Source: an uncultured Acidobacteriota bacterium (GTDB lineage Bacteria > Acidobacteriota > CAIWXX01). Taken from it: a stretch of 64,000 bases of DNA. The notes beneath the pieces are model-generated. The model worked only from the letters and a program-made list of their open reading frames with translations, was not told the origin of the DNA and did no database searches. The stretch covers positions 1-64,000 of the forward strand of contig CAIWXX010000076.1 of the NCBI GenBank assembly GCA_903916735.1. Direction: 5' to 3'. Both the position numbers and the translations under genes were made by a program. Shown one piece after another: positions 36,533-44,710 of the stretch (position 1 is its first letter; each line of letters starts with the position of its first letter).

Positions 36533-37048
36533 ATGAGTCTTATAGTAGTAGATGTCGAATCAGACGGGCCGATCCCTGGGACCGATGAATATTCCATGAT
36601 CGCCGTTGGTGCGGCTATTGTCGACGGAAAATTCGACAAGACTTTCCGAGCATTGCTCCGCCCGATCTCTGATAAATGGGTACCCGAGGCTCTAGCCATT
36701 TCCGGTTATAGCCGGGAACAGACGCTTGCATTTGAAGACCCTGAGGGCGTGATGCGGAAATTCGCGACATGGGTCACGGATGTATCGCAGGACAGGCCGG
36801 TTTTCATCAGTGATAACCTCGCCTTTGATTGGATGTTCACCTGCTGGTATTTTCACCATTTCACCAGTAACAACCCATTCGGGTTTTCGGGTCGTCGGAT
36901 CGGAGACATTTGGGCCGGCATGAGATTGAATATGAGGACAAACTGGAGGCACTTGAGAGAAACCAAACACTCTCATGATACACTCGACGATGCCAAAGGC
37001 AATGCCGAGGCAATGTGGAAAATGCATTTGATGGGAGTCAAGTTATAA
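36533..37048 (+). CDS. Second DnaQ/RNase T-like exonuclease
   Basis: A 171-residue protein with exonuclease landmarks: D7 and E9 in VVDVESDG, an aspartate in FISDNLAFDWMF, and H and D in SHDTLDDAKGNAE. It is a compact single-domain enzyme and lacks the DUF3820 tail of its neighbour. The overall pattern is closer to exoribonuclease-like members of the fold (Rv2179c type) than to DnaQ proofreading subunits, but the substrate is uncertain. GGGAGG and GAGAGA lie upstream of the ATG. It belongs to the rightward gene run of the element. Confidence 0.82.
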   Translation: MSLIVVDVESDGPIPGTDEYSMIAVGAAIVDGKFDKTFRALLRPISDKWVPEALAISGYSREQTLAFEDPEGVMRKFATWVTDVSQDRPVFISDNLAFDWMFTCWYFHHFTSNNPFGFSGRRIGDIWAGMRLNMRTNWRHLRETKHSHDTLDDAKGNAEAMWKMHLMGVKL

Positions 37049-37134
37049 TGTATGTAGAATCATTTGATCCCCTCCATTGCCCCTGGTGATACGAATGTTG
37101 GGATTACCCCCTATTCATGGAAGGATGAGACGAA

Positions 37135-37467
37135 ATGACAGATCAATGCAGCCATTCAATTCAACTATTCCGGCTCCCGCACGCTTCTAAAGGACTGATA
37201 TTCATGAAGTTGTGTCGTAAATATTTAAACACTAACAAGTGGACGGTCGTCAAACACATCATAGGAGGCGGGACCGCCATTTGCATCGAACCCAAGGAAA
37301 GCTTTGATTGGATCGGTTCAAAAAAGTTATTCCTTGTCCCCTACACGTCCGAAGGACAGGCATTCATGAAATTATGCCACAAGTACCTGAACAAACAGCA
37401 TTGGATGTTTGACAAATACAGGCGAGTAGACGGCACCGCCGTTTATCCACGCGAACGCCGCGGTTAG
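37135..37467 (+). CDS. Small protein made of two tandem 43-residue repeats, unknown
   Basis: A 110-residue protein of two similar halves. The first contains 'LFRLPHASKGLIFMKLCRKY', then 'GGGTAI'; the second 'LFLVPYTSEGQAFMKLCHKY', then 'VDGTAV'. FMKLC.KYLN is kept in both. The DNA halves have diverged while the protein motif stayed, which argues for a translated gene. The ATG at 37135 has GGAAGGATGAGACGA upstream. No known family is recognised, and no signal peptide or membrane span is seen. It follows the exonuclease on the same strand within the element. Confidence 0.6.
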   Translation: MTDQCSHSIQLFRLPHASKGLIFMKLCRKYLNTNKWTVVKHIIGGGTAICIEPKESFDWIGSKKLFLVPYTSEGQAFMKLCHKYLNKQHWMFDKYRRVDGTAVYPRERRG

Positions 37468-37489
37468 GCAGATCACTGATCAGTCAATC

Positions 37490-37765
37490 TTGCCTAGCAT
37501 TACAAAGAACGATACTCATGCAGACTTGCGCCGGACAGCCATTCAGAAGCTTGACGACCTAATGGCGCTGGCAGATATCGCAAATAGCGACACTGACGAA
37601 GCAGTGCGCTTCACCGCTGTTCGGCGGATTGAAGATGGGCGCCTTGACGCCGCTAAGCACATTACAGATCAGTCGGTATTGCTCGGCATCGCGGAAAACG
37701 ACTCTGACGAAAGCGTGCGCGATTATGCCCGGCAGCGCCTCTATATAATGCGTGTGTTCAGATGA
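37490..37765 (+). CDS. HEAT-like repeat protein, probably truncated at its 5' end
   Basis: The frame encodes helical repeats of about 25 residues: 'DDLMALADIANSDTDEAVRF', 'TAVRRIEDGRLDAAKHI', then 'DQSVLLGIAENDSDESVRD'. The first possible start is TTG at 37490, but the repeat pattern clearly extends further upstream in the same frame ('AAVRQITDQSILPSITKND', from about 37456). The gene has therefore probably lost its real beginning, or starts at a poor codon. Related proteins are usually longer. It may be a remnant; partner and role unknown. Confidence 0.5.
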   Translation: MPSITKNDTHADLRRTAIQKLDDLMALADIANSDTDEAVRFTAVRRIEDGRLDAAKHITDQSVLLGIAENDSDESVRDYARQRLYIMRVFR

Positions 37766-38112
37766 GCCCCCTCCGATGAGTGCATCCGGTGTGAGCGCAT
37801 TATAAGTTGGGGAGATGGCAGGCAAGTTCTTAGCAGAGTGATAAAGAATAACTCGGGCGCGGTCTGGATGGCTCAGGTTTGATTTTGTTGGCTGAGGTAG
37901 GGGATTAGAGCATCCCCCGTTTCGTATTGGCCTCTAGCTCCTTGAACCGCCTGCCTGATCTCTCGCGCATATTTCGAGAGCAGCGAACAGGTCGCAAGTT
38001 CACCTGCCGATCTATCACACATGAATAAAAGGCCGACTCGATATCTTTGTCAAAATGTAAGTACTGATTGAATTACACTTGTACTACTCATCGCCGACCG
38101 ATACCGTTGCTG
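37766..38112. other. Gap without a gene inside the element
   Basis: No frame has both a start and a recognisable product. Similarity to the ERCC4 copy resumes only at 38113. Confidence 0.4.
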
Positions 38113-38310
38113 TCACAGATCATCGAAAATCCCCTCAACCACGACGGCCGCCAGGTCGAAGAATTGCGGCCTGTGAAGCTCATGTTTGAATCGCTCCCAA
38201 TTGCTCCCCATGAGGCAGGCAATCAAATCGTCGAGCTCCTTCCGTTCGATTGCCAGGCGATCGGTGACGCCCATCAAGCTGTAGTCGCCTTCCGGTAATG
38301 CCGAACGCAC
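38113..38310 (-). pseudogene. Fragment of an ERCC4-type nuclease, copy 1
   Basis: Reads 'ALPEGDYSLMGVTDRLAIER' then 'KELDDLIACLMGSNWERF', which equals the middle of copy 2 at 39067-39568 and of ERCC4-fold nucleases (the usual ERKSLDDL motif). The N-terminal part with the DTRE active-site strand is missing and the frame ends early. The missing N-terminus is where the orphan CRISPR repeat begins, 18 nt upstream. Confidence 0.7.
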
Positions 38311-38327
38311 CTGTCATTCGCATGCAG

Positions 38328-38359
38328 GTCGCGCCCCATGCGGGCGCGTGGATTGAAAC
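38328..38359 (+). CRISPR. Orphan CRISPR repeat of type I-C pattern
   Basis: A 32-nt sequence that begins GTCGCGCCCC, has the dyad GCGCCC...GGGCGC, and ends GCGTGGATTGAAAC. This is the standard form of type I-C repeats. I find no second copy in the window and no cas gene nearby, so it is a single repeat, not an array. It lies inside the element between the ERCC4 fragment and a small gene. Confidence 0.75.
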
Positions 38360-38484
38360 CTCATAACATCTGTTATGCGACGCTATTCTACTTTTCTCTT
38401 TATAATTCAATAATATACGACTGATGATAACGGAACTTGACACGCAAGGCAATCCGGTCGATATTCTACATAGAGGGTTTGAAA

Positions 38485-38670
38485 ATGCCACAGCAAGAAC
38501 AGATCGAGGACTCCAGCAAAACATCAACCTCGCAGACACAGCCGTCACAGCTAAAAAGCTGGCTGCAAGAACAGGGTGTGAAAGTTCGGTCAATTTCAAT
38601 GCACCTGAACAATTGGCGGGAAATCGCGGAGGATATCAAGCGGAACCTGGAGCAGGGCAAGAAGCCCTAA
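38485..38670 (+). CDS. 61-aa hypothetical protein
   Basis: The ATG at 38485 has GAGGG upstream at good distance. The polar, Gln/Ser-rich N-terminus is followed by a helical part ('LKSWLQEQGVKVRSIS', 'NNWREIAEDIKRNLEQG'). No family recognised. Support is the ribosome-binding site and protein-like composition only. Confidence 0.4.
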   Translation: MPQQEQIEDSSKTSTSQTQPSQLKSWLQEQGVKVRSISMHLNNWREIAEDIKRNLEQGKKP

Positions 38671-38729
38671 CCTCTTCGCCCTCTTCCGGTCCGATCCTCG
38701 CACGTCAACGCTGTGTCTATCTCTTATTA

Positions 38730-39017
38730 TTAACATTTATTCCGGCTATGCTCTTTCAACCATGTCCCGGCTCGGCGTTCAATCTCGGCGTTGTTACGAG
38801 ATGCGGCTGCCTGTTGTCTCGCTATCGTCGTCATCCTGTCGGCGAGCGGGATTTCCCGCCGTTGTAAAAATTCAGTGATGTGTTCATTGCTGAGTAAGTA
38901 TCGACGCTCACATTTGTAGGCTTGCAGCTTGCCTGCGATGATGTATCGAAGAACAGCCTTCGGGCTCATTCGCAATTGGTTGGCTGCTTCGCTTACGAGT
39001 AGGAGCGTTGTGCTCAT
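38730..39017 (-). CDS. Excisionase-like helix-turn-helix protein
   Basis: A 95-residue protein from the ATG at 39017. 'LLLVSEAANQLRMSPKAVLRYIIAGKLQ' spans the winged helix-turn-helix of the excisionase/MerR-like family, followed by 'CERRYLLSNEHITEFLQRRE'. Such small proteins direct excision or regulate element genes. The open frame extends upstream to 39152, but that part lies in the ERCC4 wreckage. It is the second of two such genes in the element (the other at 42217). Confidence 0.65.
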   Translation of the reverse strand: MSTTLLLVSEAANQLRMSPKAVLRYIIAGKLQAYKCERRYLLSNEHITEFLQRREIPLADRMTTIARQQAAASRNNAEIERRAGTWLKEHSRNKC

Positions 39018-39066
39018 CAGCCTATCGCCTCTTCTTCCATACTCGACGCACCAGGATGCCCCAGGA

Positions 39067-39568
39067 TCAACGATTCGCTGCTCGGCAATGTTTACTATGG
39101 CCTTTTTCGGAACGTCGTAGCGCCTTGAATCGCATTTCAATTTCGCGAGCATATTTTGCGAGTATGCTGTATGTCACGAGCTCGCCGCCCTGACGATCGT
39201 CTGCGAAGACGAACGGCAGTCGGTATCTCGTCATGAAGGCGAGCACAGATTGAGTCACGCTCCGCGGGTTCATCTCCGAGCGGTAACGGCCCGCTATTAA
39301 GTCGGCAAGCGAGCACTCGCAAACGACACAGGCGAAGTCATAACCTCTTAACCTGGAGAGCTCCCTTTCGAATCGCTCCCGGTTGTCGCCCATCAGGCAA
39401 TCAAATCGTCGAGCTCCTTCCGTTCGATTGCCACTCGATTGGTGAAGCCCATCAAGCTGAGTCGCCTGCCGGTAATGCCGCATGCTCCACGATCATGGGA
39501 TAGCTCGAGACGGTATTGGGTGCATGCTCGCGTGTGTCCACAATGATCGGGAGAGGTTGATTCATCAT
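39067..39568 (-). pseudogene. ERCC4-type nuclease gene with two frameshifts, copy 2
   Basis: From the ATG at 39568 the frame reads 'MMNQPLPIIVDTREHAPN', with the DTRE active-site strand, then 'SYPMIVEHAALPAGD'. A one-base deletion after GGCGACT shifts the frame relative to copy 1 (GGCGACTACAGC). A four-base deletion follows at ATTGCCTGATGGGC (copy 1 has ATTGCCTGCCTCATGGGG). The rest ('RERFERELSRLRGYDFACVV', 'AFMTRYRLPFVFADDRQGG') is intact in a third frame. The start overlaps the stop of the gene at 39565-40047, so it was part of the replication operon. Confidence 0.8.
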
Positions 39569-40047
39569 TTTTTCAATGCCATCAATGCGAGCGCGACACG
39601 CTCCCGGCACGCATCACATTGCACAACAGCACGCACCAACGTGTCGCGTATTCGTATCCATTCCGGGTTCTGGAGTAGGTTTGCGCCGTTCACATTGACG
39701 TTGGTTTCATTCTTCAACTCGCCGGCCATCTTCGCTTGGAGTTCGATGATTCGCGTCAACTCATGAATCGCACTGAGCGCCGTCCGCAAATCGCCACTCT
39801 TCATAGCATCTCGCTTGATTCGCTGTGCATCAGAGGCCAGCTCCTGTATCTTCGCCACCAATCGGCTGGAGATGTCGCCCTCGGCCTGCTCAATTGCCTG
39901 CCGGATGTGCTCACGATGTCGAGCCACGCTGCTCTTGCTGAGTCCGTATTGCCCCGCTATGGCTCGGTCACTGATTCCGACAACCATTTTCGAGTCGATA
40001 TCAAGACGGCTATTATGGGAGCATATTCCGCACCTTCGCCCACTCAT
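39565..40047 (-). CDS. Phage-type DNA-binding protein (terminase-small-subunit-like)
   Basis: A 160-residue protein with an N-terminal CGICSH motif (possible zinc ligand set with later residues) and a helix-turn-helix 'DRAIAGQYGLSKSSVARHRE'. A helical stretch, 'SGDLRTALSAIHELTRIIEL', follows. Genes of this kind are common in prophages and satellites, where they are often labelled terminase small subunit or hypothetical DNA-binding. Here no large terminase is present, so a regulatory or replication role is as likely. AAGGGG precedes the ATG at good distance. It sits between the RepA-like gene and the ERCC4 gene. Confidence 0.65.
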   Translation of the reverse strand: MSGRRCGICSHNSRLDIDSKMVVGISDRAIAGQYGLSKSSVARHREHIRQAIEQAEGDISSRLVAKIQELASDAQRIKRDAMKSGDLRTALSAIHELTRIIELQAKMAGELKNETNVNVNGANLLQNPEWIRIRDTLVRAVVQCDACRERVALALMALKK

Positions 40048-40095
40048 CTGTCATCCCCTTCGATCCCAAGCGAGGGTTCATTTCGAAACCTAAAT

Positions 40096-41196
40096 TCAAA
40101 GGCGGCCAACCTTGGCAATATGGCCATCTTTGACTTTTTGGAGCACATCACTTTCAGCAAAAGGCATCTCCAAAGACCAACGCCATGGAACCCCCGGACC
40201 GCCATTTTTAAAACTCTTGACTCCTAATCTCTTCTTAGCTCGGCGAAGGGTCCGATCTGAAATCCCATTCGCTCGGGCTTGCTTCAGGATCTCAAATTGG
40301 GATATTCCACCTGATGAGAGAATCTCACGGAGGAAGGACATCGCTTCTTCTGTCGCGGAACGATCCTCTGAGTCTGGAATCTGGAGTAAATCCGCAGCCG
40401 TGTGGTCAGTTTGATCTCCCCATTCAATAAAAGCGACTCCCGAAGATGTTGTTTTTACTGTGTAGAAAATCGCTTTAGGCATCTCACACAAATTACATTT
40501 CGTTGCCGTTAATATGCGACGTTGTTCCTCGGAGTCCTCCGGGTCTAGCGCTGCCAGCAACCCGGATCGAGAAGCAGCAATGATACCGATCGAACCACCT
40601 CCTCGATACAGTGGATTACCGCCACTATTCTTATTTAGGTGGCGAATAAGTAGGACTGCTACTTGTTCGCTCTGGGCCATCTCAACTAATCCATTGAGAG
40701 CAGCTCGAACATCCGCATCAACATGACTATCAGCTCCACCTAGATGAGCCATTATTGGATCAATTACTACGAGACATGCTTGCGTGGACTTAATAGCCTC
40801 ATGAATTGCCGCTACATCATGCACATTGGGCGGACGTAGCTCATTTGTGTCAATATTTTTTAACCCCTTCAGAATGACGACTCGTGAAGGATCTCCGCCT
40901 GCGGCATCGAAACGTGGACGAATTGTGTCCGCCGGATCATCTTCACCACATAAATAGACGACCCCCCCAGAAACACCATTAGATCCGTCCGGCATTGATC
41001 GCCCGGTAGTAATCCGTGCGCCTATATCCAGCGACAGAAGTGATTTGGCTACACCTGGATCGCCGTCCAACATCGTCAATTTCCCTCGGGGAATTCGATG
41101 CTGCCATATCCATTGAATAGAGATGGGGCATACATCAGCTAAACTCAGAATCACCGGTGTCATTTTTCCGGCTTTTCTTGATGTGGGCTTTGCCAT
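40096..41196 (-). CDS. RepA-like AAA/RecA-fold ATPase
   Basis: A 366-residue replication-type ATPase. 'GKLTMLDGDPGVAKSLLSL' holds the Walker A loop (GDPGVAKS). 'LVVIDPIMAHLGG' is the Walker B strand and 'VAVLLIRHLNK' the sensor strand. The C-terminal part looks like a winged helix (ISQFEILKQARANGISDRTL). It belongs to the hexameric RepA/RecA-like ATPases carried next to PrimPol genes in satellites and integrative elements, where it probably unwinds or remodels replication origins. Its start lies inside the end of the PrimPol frame. It is intact, although the PrimPol gene ahead of it has a stop. Confidence 0.82.
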   Translation of the reverse strand: MAKPTSRKAGKMTPVILSLADVCPISIQWIWQHRIPRGKLTMLDGDPGVAKSLLSLDIGARITTGRSMPDGSNGVSGGVVYLCGEDDPADTIRPRFDAAGGDPSRVVILKGLKNIDTNELRPPNVHDVAAIHEAIKSTQACLVVIDPIMAHLGGADSHVDADVRAALNGLVEMAQSEQVAVLLIRHLNKNSGGNPLYRGGGSIGIIAASRSGLLAALDPEDSEEQRRILTATKCNLCEMPKAIFYTVKTTSSGVAFIEWGDQTDHTAADLLQIPDSEDRSATEEAMSFLREILSSGGISQFEILKQARANGISDRTLRRAKKRLGVKSFKNGGPGVPWRWSLEMPFAESDVLQKVKDGHIAKVGRL

Positions 41197-42053
41197 GGGT
41201 TACGCTTAGTCTGGGCGAAGGCAGAACTAAGGCTCTTGTATGCATCGGAGGTGGTGTAAGGCTCAACGTCGCCTTTTGTGTTTGTCGACGGACAACCCCG
41301 AACATATTCCAGCATGACGGCTCGGGATTCTTCCTGAGTAAAACCGTTGTCACGCAATTGAAGTGCCAATTGAAAGCCGGAGTTGTTTCGGCCACTCCCA
41401 GGTATTGCATCCAAGGCTTTCTTTAGAAGGACATTTGCCAGCTCACCACGACCGTTTCCAGGTAGGTTCTAACACCCGACCTTTACTTTTGAATCTTGAC
41501 TGCGTGATTTTAGAAATTCCACAAAATCGGCCGGCAGAAGATTAAAGTTTTCAAGATGAGGTTCACGCAGCCATTGATATATGCCTTTCTGATTTCTACC
41601 GGTGAAAATCGCATAACCTCCGTCACCCTTGACATCTAGTCCTGGGAACCGTTTCCCCATATCCTGATCGCTCTTCCGGTTCAAAGTCGGCACACGAAAA
41701 CCCGGATGTTTGAAATAAACGTGGTATCCTCCCGAGCCGGTAAGAACATGCGGATCGATCCCGAGTCGGTGCATTGTCTCGATGCCTTCGGGCCCGTCAA
41801 AATCGATCACGATAAGCCCTGAAATTTCTCCTGTAATCACTCCCCAACACGAGGGGGTGAGTTTTTTCCATGCACGCAACTGCTCTGAGTCGGGCCGTAT
41901 CTCCTGGTATATTTTCCAAGCAAAAAACGGCTTTTTATTCGCATGACATGGAATCACGCTCCATTGCATCGACAAAGCCTGCTCCATAGATGGATTGATT
42001 GAATGATTCATCTTGTGATCCGGTAGTGGTGTGAGTAAAATGCTGTGGTCCAT
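41160..42053 (-). pseudogene. Bifunctional primase/polymerase gene with in-frame TAG
   Basis: From the ATG at 42053 the frame encodes a PrimPol domain: 'WGVITGEISGLIVIDFDGPE' with the DxD metal motif, and 'LTGSGGYHVYFKHPGF' with the SxH-type motif. A TAG at 41469-41471 stops it at residue 194. In the same frame the protein then continues 'NLPGNGRGELANVLL', 'IPGSGRNNSGFQLALQLRDN' and 'VMLEYVRGCPS' to 41160, which is the normal C-terminal part of such primases. A nonsense mutation is the simplest reading. The N-terminal product could still be made, and the 3' part has an ATG at 41414. Confidence 0.75.
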
Positions 42054-42216
42054 AGGATTCTCGTTTCCAAGGGCTCGCCGCTGTCAACGGTGAGCCTTTC
42101 TTGTTTATCTGGATTCTGTTTGCGGCTCTCTTGCTTCATCCGGCTCGACAAAACCGAATAGTCTTCGACGAAGGAAACTACTAAGGCTCAGGCGCTCTTT
42201 CTCGGCGCGGGCCAGT

Positions 42217-42462
42217 CTATTTCTGATGTTTCACCCTGTGAATCACTGGTTCATCCGCATTCATACGATCAGCGATCCATCGTCGTAGTGCATCTAGGGG
42301 GATGCGCACGCATCGTCGACCGAGCCGAACGCACGGCATTTCTCCTGATCCCAAGAGAGCATAGGCTTGGCTTCTTGACACGCCAAGAAAGCGCCCAACT
42401 TCCTCCACTCGCAAGAGGCGGGTTTCCTCGTTATGGTCCATCGCTTGTGATCTTTCCATTTC
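42217..42462 (-). CDS. AlpA/excisionase-like DNA-binding protein
   Basis: An 81-residue protein; I chose the ATG at 42462 because GGAAGG lies 6 nt upstream. 'LLRVEEVGRFLGVSRSQAYA' then 'SGEMPCVRLGRRCVRIPLDA' is the classic winged helix-turn-helix of AlpA/excisionase proteins. It stands at the head of the leftward replication block and close to the integrase, so it likely controls excision or the operon. A possible hairpin (42069-42099) lies between it and the PrimPol gene. Confidence 0.8.
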   Translation of the reverse strand, partial: EMERSQAMDHNEETRLLRVEEVGRFLGVSRSQAYALLGSGEMPCVRLGRRCVRIPLDALRRWIADRMNADEPVIHRVKHQK

Positions 42463-42555
42463 GATCCTTCCTTTCATGAATCAAATTCCATTCCGGTCCA
42501 CGATGTAACTATCGTTCCAAACCGTCCTGTGATGTGATAGTATATCGGGGACATA

Positions 42556-43467
42556 TTGGGGAATTCGTCATTGCCTCCTACTTACAAAGTCCTTAGAGAC
42601 CGAAAAAGCGAAAGCTCAATCGGGTTATTCGCTAATGGCTACCCTGTTCCTTATTCTGACGACATGCGGATCGAGGGAGACGAGCTCCTATACAAGATTC
42701 CTGTCACACAAGTAGCTTTAATGGGAAAATTAGCAGGCATAGATATTGAATGTAGTATTTCGGAACTCATGGAGCTGACTCGATTCGTCAGACCTCAGGA
42801 TGTGAATTTTCAGGGTTTCTTGCAATTCAAGGAAAATTCAACTAAATCAAGAATTCTCGCATTCGCGAAAAAGTATGGACCCCTTGGCTTTTGCCAACAC
42901 GGACTCCCTCCAATGCACTTAATGTGTTGTTACTGCCAACCCAAGATAGAAAATGGATGGATTCGTGAGCCTATAGATGCATGGCAGAAGGTGGCAGAGC
43001 AGTTCTCCTATCTTAAAGAATTATCTCTTAGAACCCAGAAGGGGCAGCAAGCGTTGTGGAAAGAATGGGTTTCACTCTTCAGGGGATCTCCAATTCAATT
43101 TCCGTTTCCGCAAATGCCCGAAGCACGTCGCGCCCGCAAATTCGATCGGAGGCTATTGGGCACTGTTTTAGGAGCCGCCTTGTTCACAAGCGGACTTAAA
43201 CTCTCAGTCCAACCTCTCTATAGCTTTGGCGATTCCAAAGACACAGGAATTCACAGGTTGTGCATCCAGCCATCTTCGCTCTACGATGCCCTCCTGCTTA
43301 GGTTGATCTCCGTTTTTACTGACTCATGGATTGCCTTCTGCCCAAGCTGCGGCAATGAATTTAGGAAGGCCCATGGTAAGCAGATTTGGTGCTCCGATAC
43401 GTGCCGCTTTCGCGAAACCAAGCGAAGGAAGAGAGAGAATGAGAAAAGCAAGACGCGGCAATCGTGA
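42556..43467 (+). CDS. Zinc-finger protein of unknown role next to the integrase
   Basis: A 303-residue protein, TTG start without a clear ribosome-binding site, so the start is uncertain. A CxxC-type pair occurs mid-protein (MHLMCCYCQPK). The C-terminus 'IAFCPSCGNEFRKAHGKQ' then 'WCSDTCRFRETKRRKR' is a CGNR-like zinc finger that probably binds nucleic acid. It overlaps the integrase start by 29 nt and must be co-expressed with it. Genes of this type are frequent beside integrases of tRNA-targeted elements. The function is not known to me. Confidence 0.68.
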   Translation: MGNSSLPPTYKVLRDRKSESSIGLFANGYPVPYSDDMRIEGDELLYKIPVTQVALMGKLAGIDIECSISELMELTRFVRPQDVNFQGFLQFKENSTKSRILAFAKKYGPLGFCQHGLPPMHLMCCYCQPKIENGWIREPIDAWQKVAEQFSYLKELSLRTQKGQQALWKEWVSLFRGSPIQFPFPQMPEARRARKFDRRLLGTVLGAALFTSGLKLSVQPLYSFGDSKDTGIHRLCIQPSSLYDALLLRLISVFTDSWIAFCPSCGNEFRKAHGKQIWCSDTCRFRETKRRKRENEKSKTRQS

Positions 43468-44653
43468 AGGATCTATTTATCGTCGCAAGTCCGACGGCCG
43501 GTGGTGCGCATCGATCACAACTGGTTGGCGTGCCGGCAAGCGGACGAGTAAAACGTTCTATGGTGAGACACGCGAAGAAGTAGCGGAGAAGCTTGTTAAG
43601 GGACTTCGCGACCGCCATCAAGGGCTACCACTGGCGGCAGAGAGAGATTCTCTTGCTCAATTCCTTCTTCATTGGCTTGAACACACGGCTAAGCCTACGG
43701 TCCGACCCAAGACCTTCGTCGATTACGAGATCAATGCCCGTCTGCACATCAACCCGGTGATTGGGCATGTAAGGCTGGCGAGGCTCACCGCTCAGCATAT
43801 CCAGACACTCATTCAAGAGAATCTCTCCACCGGGCTCCATCCGAAGACTGTGAGGAATGTTCACGCAACCCTGAGAGCAGCTCTCAACAATGCAGTCCGA
43901 TTCAATCTCATTGTGCGGAATCCTGCCGAGCTCGTTGATGCCCCGCGTGTGCCGCACAGCGAGACTAAATTTTTTACGCCGGAGCAATCGCGAGAGTTTC
44001 TTCGAGCTTGTGCTGGCCACCGACTTGAAGCCCTCTTCACAGCGTGTCTTTCCTTGGGGCTGAGGATCGGAGAGGCGCTGGGGCTGATGTGGGATGCTGT
44101 GGCTCTTGAAAAACGGCGTCTTGTGGTCTTGCAGGCGTTGCAGCGAGTCAAGGGGAACGGTCTTCAACTGGTTGAACCCAAGTCGGCTCGCAGCAGAAGG
44201 ACTGTCGCACTACCTGAGCAAGCGATCCGTGCTTTGAAGGCACATCGCCGGAGACAACAAAGGGAAAGAATCATAGCAGGCAGCAGATGGCGTGAGATCG
44301 GCCTGGTATTCACGACGACGATCGGCACACCACTGGATGCGCGGGCTGTTCATCGCCAGTATCGGGAGATACTCTCGAAAACAAACCTCCCAAAACTCCG
44401 ACTCCATGACCTTCGGCATACCGCAGCGACTTTGCTATTGGCTCAGGGAGTCCACCCGCGTGTGGTGATGGACCTTCTGGGTCACTCGCAGATCAGTCTG
44501 ACGTTGAATACCTACTCGCATGTGATTCCTGCTCTGCGGAGCGAAGCAGCGGATAAGATGACGGCCATCCTGAAGCCCAAATCGATTTCGACTACTGTCA
44601 AAACTACTGTCAAATCCGGGGTGGGGAGCCATCATGGAGAGCTAACTAATTGA
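43439..44653 (+). CDS. Tyrosine recombinase (integrase) of the island
   Basis: A 404-residue phage-type integrase. The catalytic set is visible: R209 in LGLRIGEALGL, K248 (EPKSARSRR), H323 and R326 in LHDLRHTAA, H349 in LLGHS, and the nucleophile Y359 in NTYSHV. A SAM-like N-terminal DNA-binding domain ('SLAQFLLHWLEHTAKPTVRP') precedes it. The ATG at 43439 behind GGAAGAGAGAGA is preferred over the upstream open frame. Its 3' end reaches into the 60-bp repeat next to the tRNA-Asn. The frame is intact, so excision may still be possible. Confidence 0.95.
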   Translation: MRKARRGNREGSIYRRKSDGRWCASITTGWRAGKRTSKTFYGETREEVAEKLVKGLRDRHQGLPLAAERDSLAQFLLHWLEHTAKPTVRPKTFVDYEINARLHINPVIGHVRLARLTAQHIQTLIQENLSTGLHPKTVRNVHATLRAALNNAVRFNLIVRNPAELVDAPRVPHSETKFFTPEQSREFLRACAGHRLEALFTACLSLGLRIGEALGLMWDAVALEKRRLVVLQALQRVKGNGLQLVEPKSARSRRTVALPEQAIRALKAHRRRQQRERIIAGSRWREIGLVFTTTIGTPLDARAVHRQYREILSKTNLPKLRLHDLRHTAATLLLAQGVHPRVVMDLLGHSQISLTLNTYSHVIPALRSEAADKMTAILKPKSISTTVKTTVKSGVGSHHGELTN

Positions 44654-44710
44654 AAATATTGGCTCCTCAGGAGGGATTCGAACCCCCAACCCTCCGGTTA
44701 ACAGCCGGAT
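44651..44710. repeat. Right attachment site: 60-bp direct repeat inside tRNA-Asn
   Basis: Identical over 60 bp to 16471-16530. It starts in the integrase stop region and covers the 3' 51 bases of the tRNA-Asn gene. Confidence 0.95.

Larger units (their letters stand above)
16471..44710. mobile_element. 28-kb integrative element in tRNA-Asn carrying a defence operon
   Basis: The element is bounded by 60-bp perfect repeats containing the tRNA 3' part. The integrase (43439-44653) lies beside the right repeat and the complete tRNA-Asn beyond it, the classical layout of tRNA-targeted integrative elements. Inside are a defence operon (17.5-34.2 kb, leftward), partition-like genes and exonucleases (34.4-37.8 kb, rightward), and a leftward replication block (38.7-42.5 kb: excisionase-like, PrimPol, RepA-like). 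No conjugation or capsid genes are present, so it would need a helper, as phage satellites and mobilizable islands do. Several of its own genes (parA, PrimPol, ERCC4) are broken, so it may now be fixed in place. Confidence 0.88.

Noticed and set aside
38328-38480. A full CRISPR array
   Set aside because: Only one repeat copy is present; no second repeat or cas gene is seen.
42069-42099. Hairpin AAGGGCTCGCCG/CGGTGAGCCTTT as a terminator
   Set aside because: The T-rich side faces rightward, where no gene ends; for the leftward operon no T-run follows.
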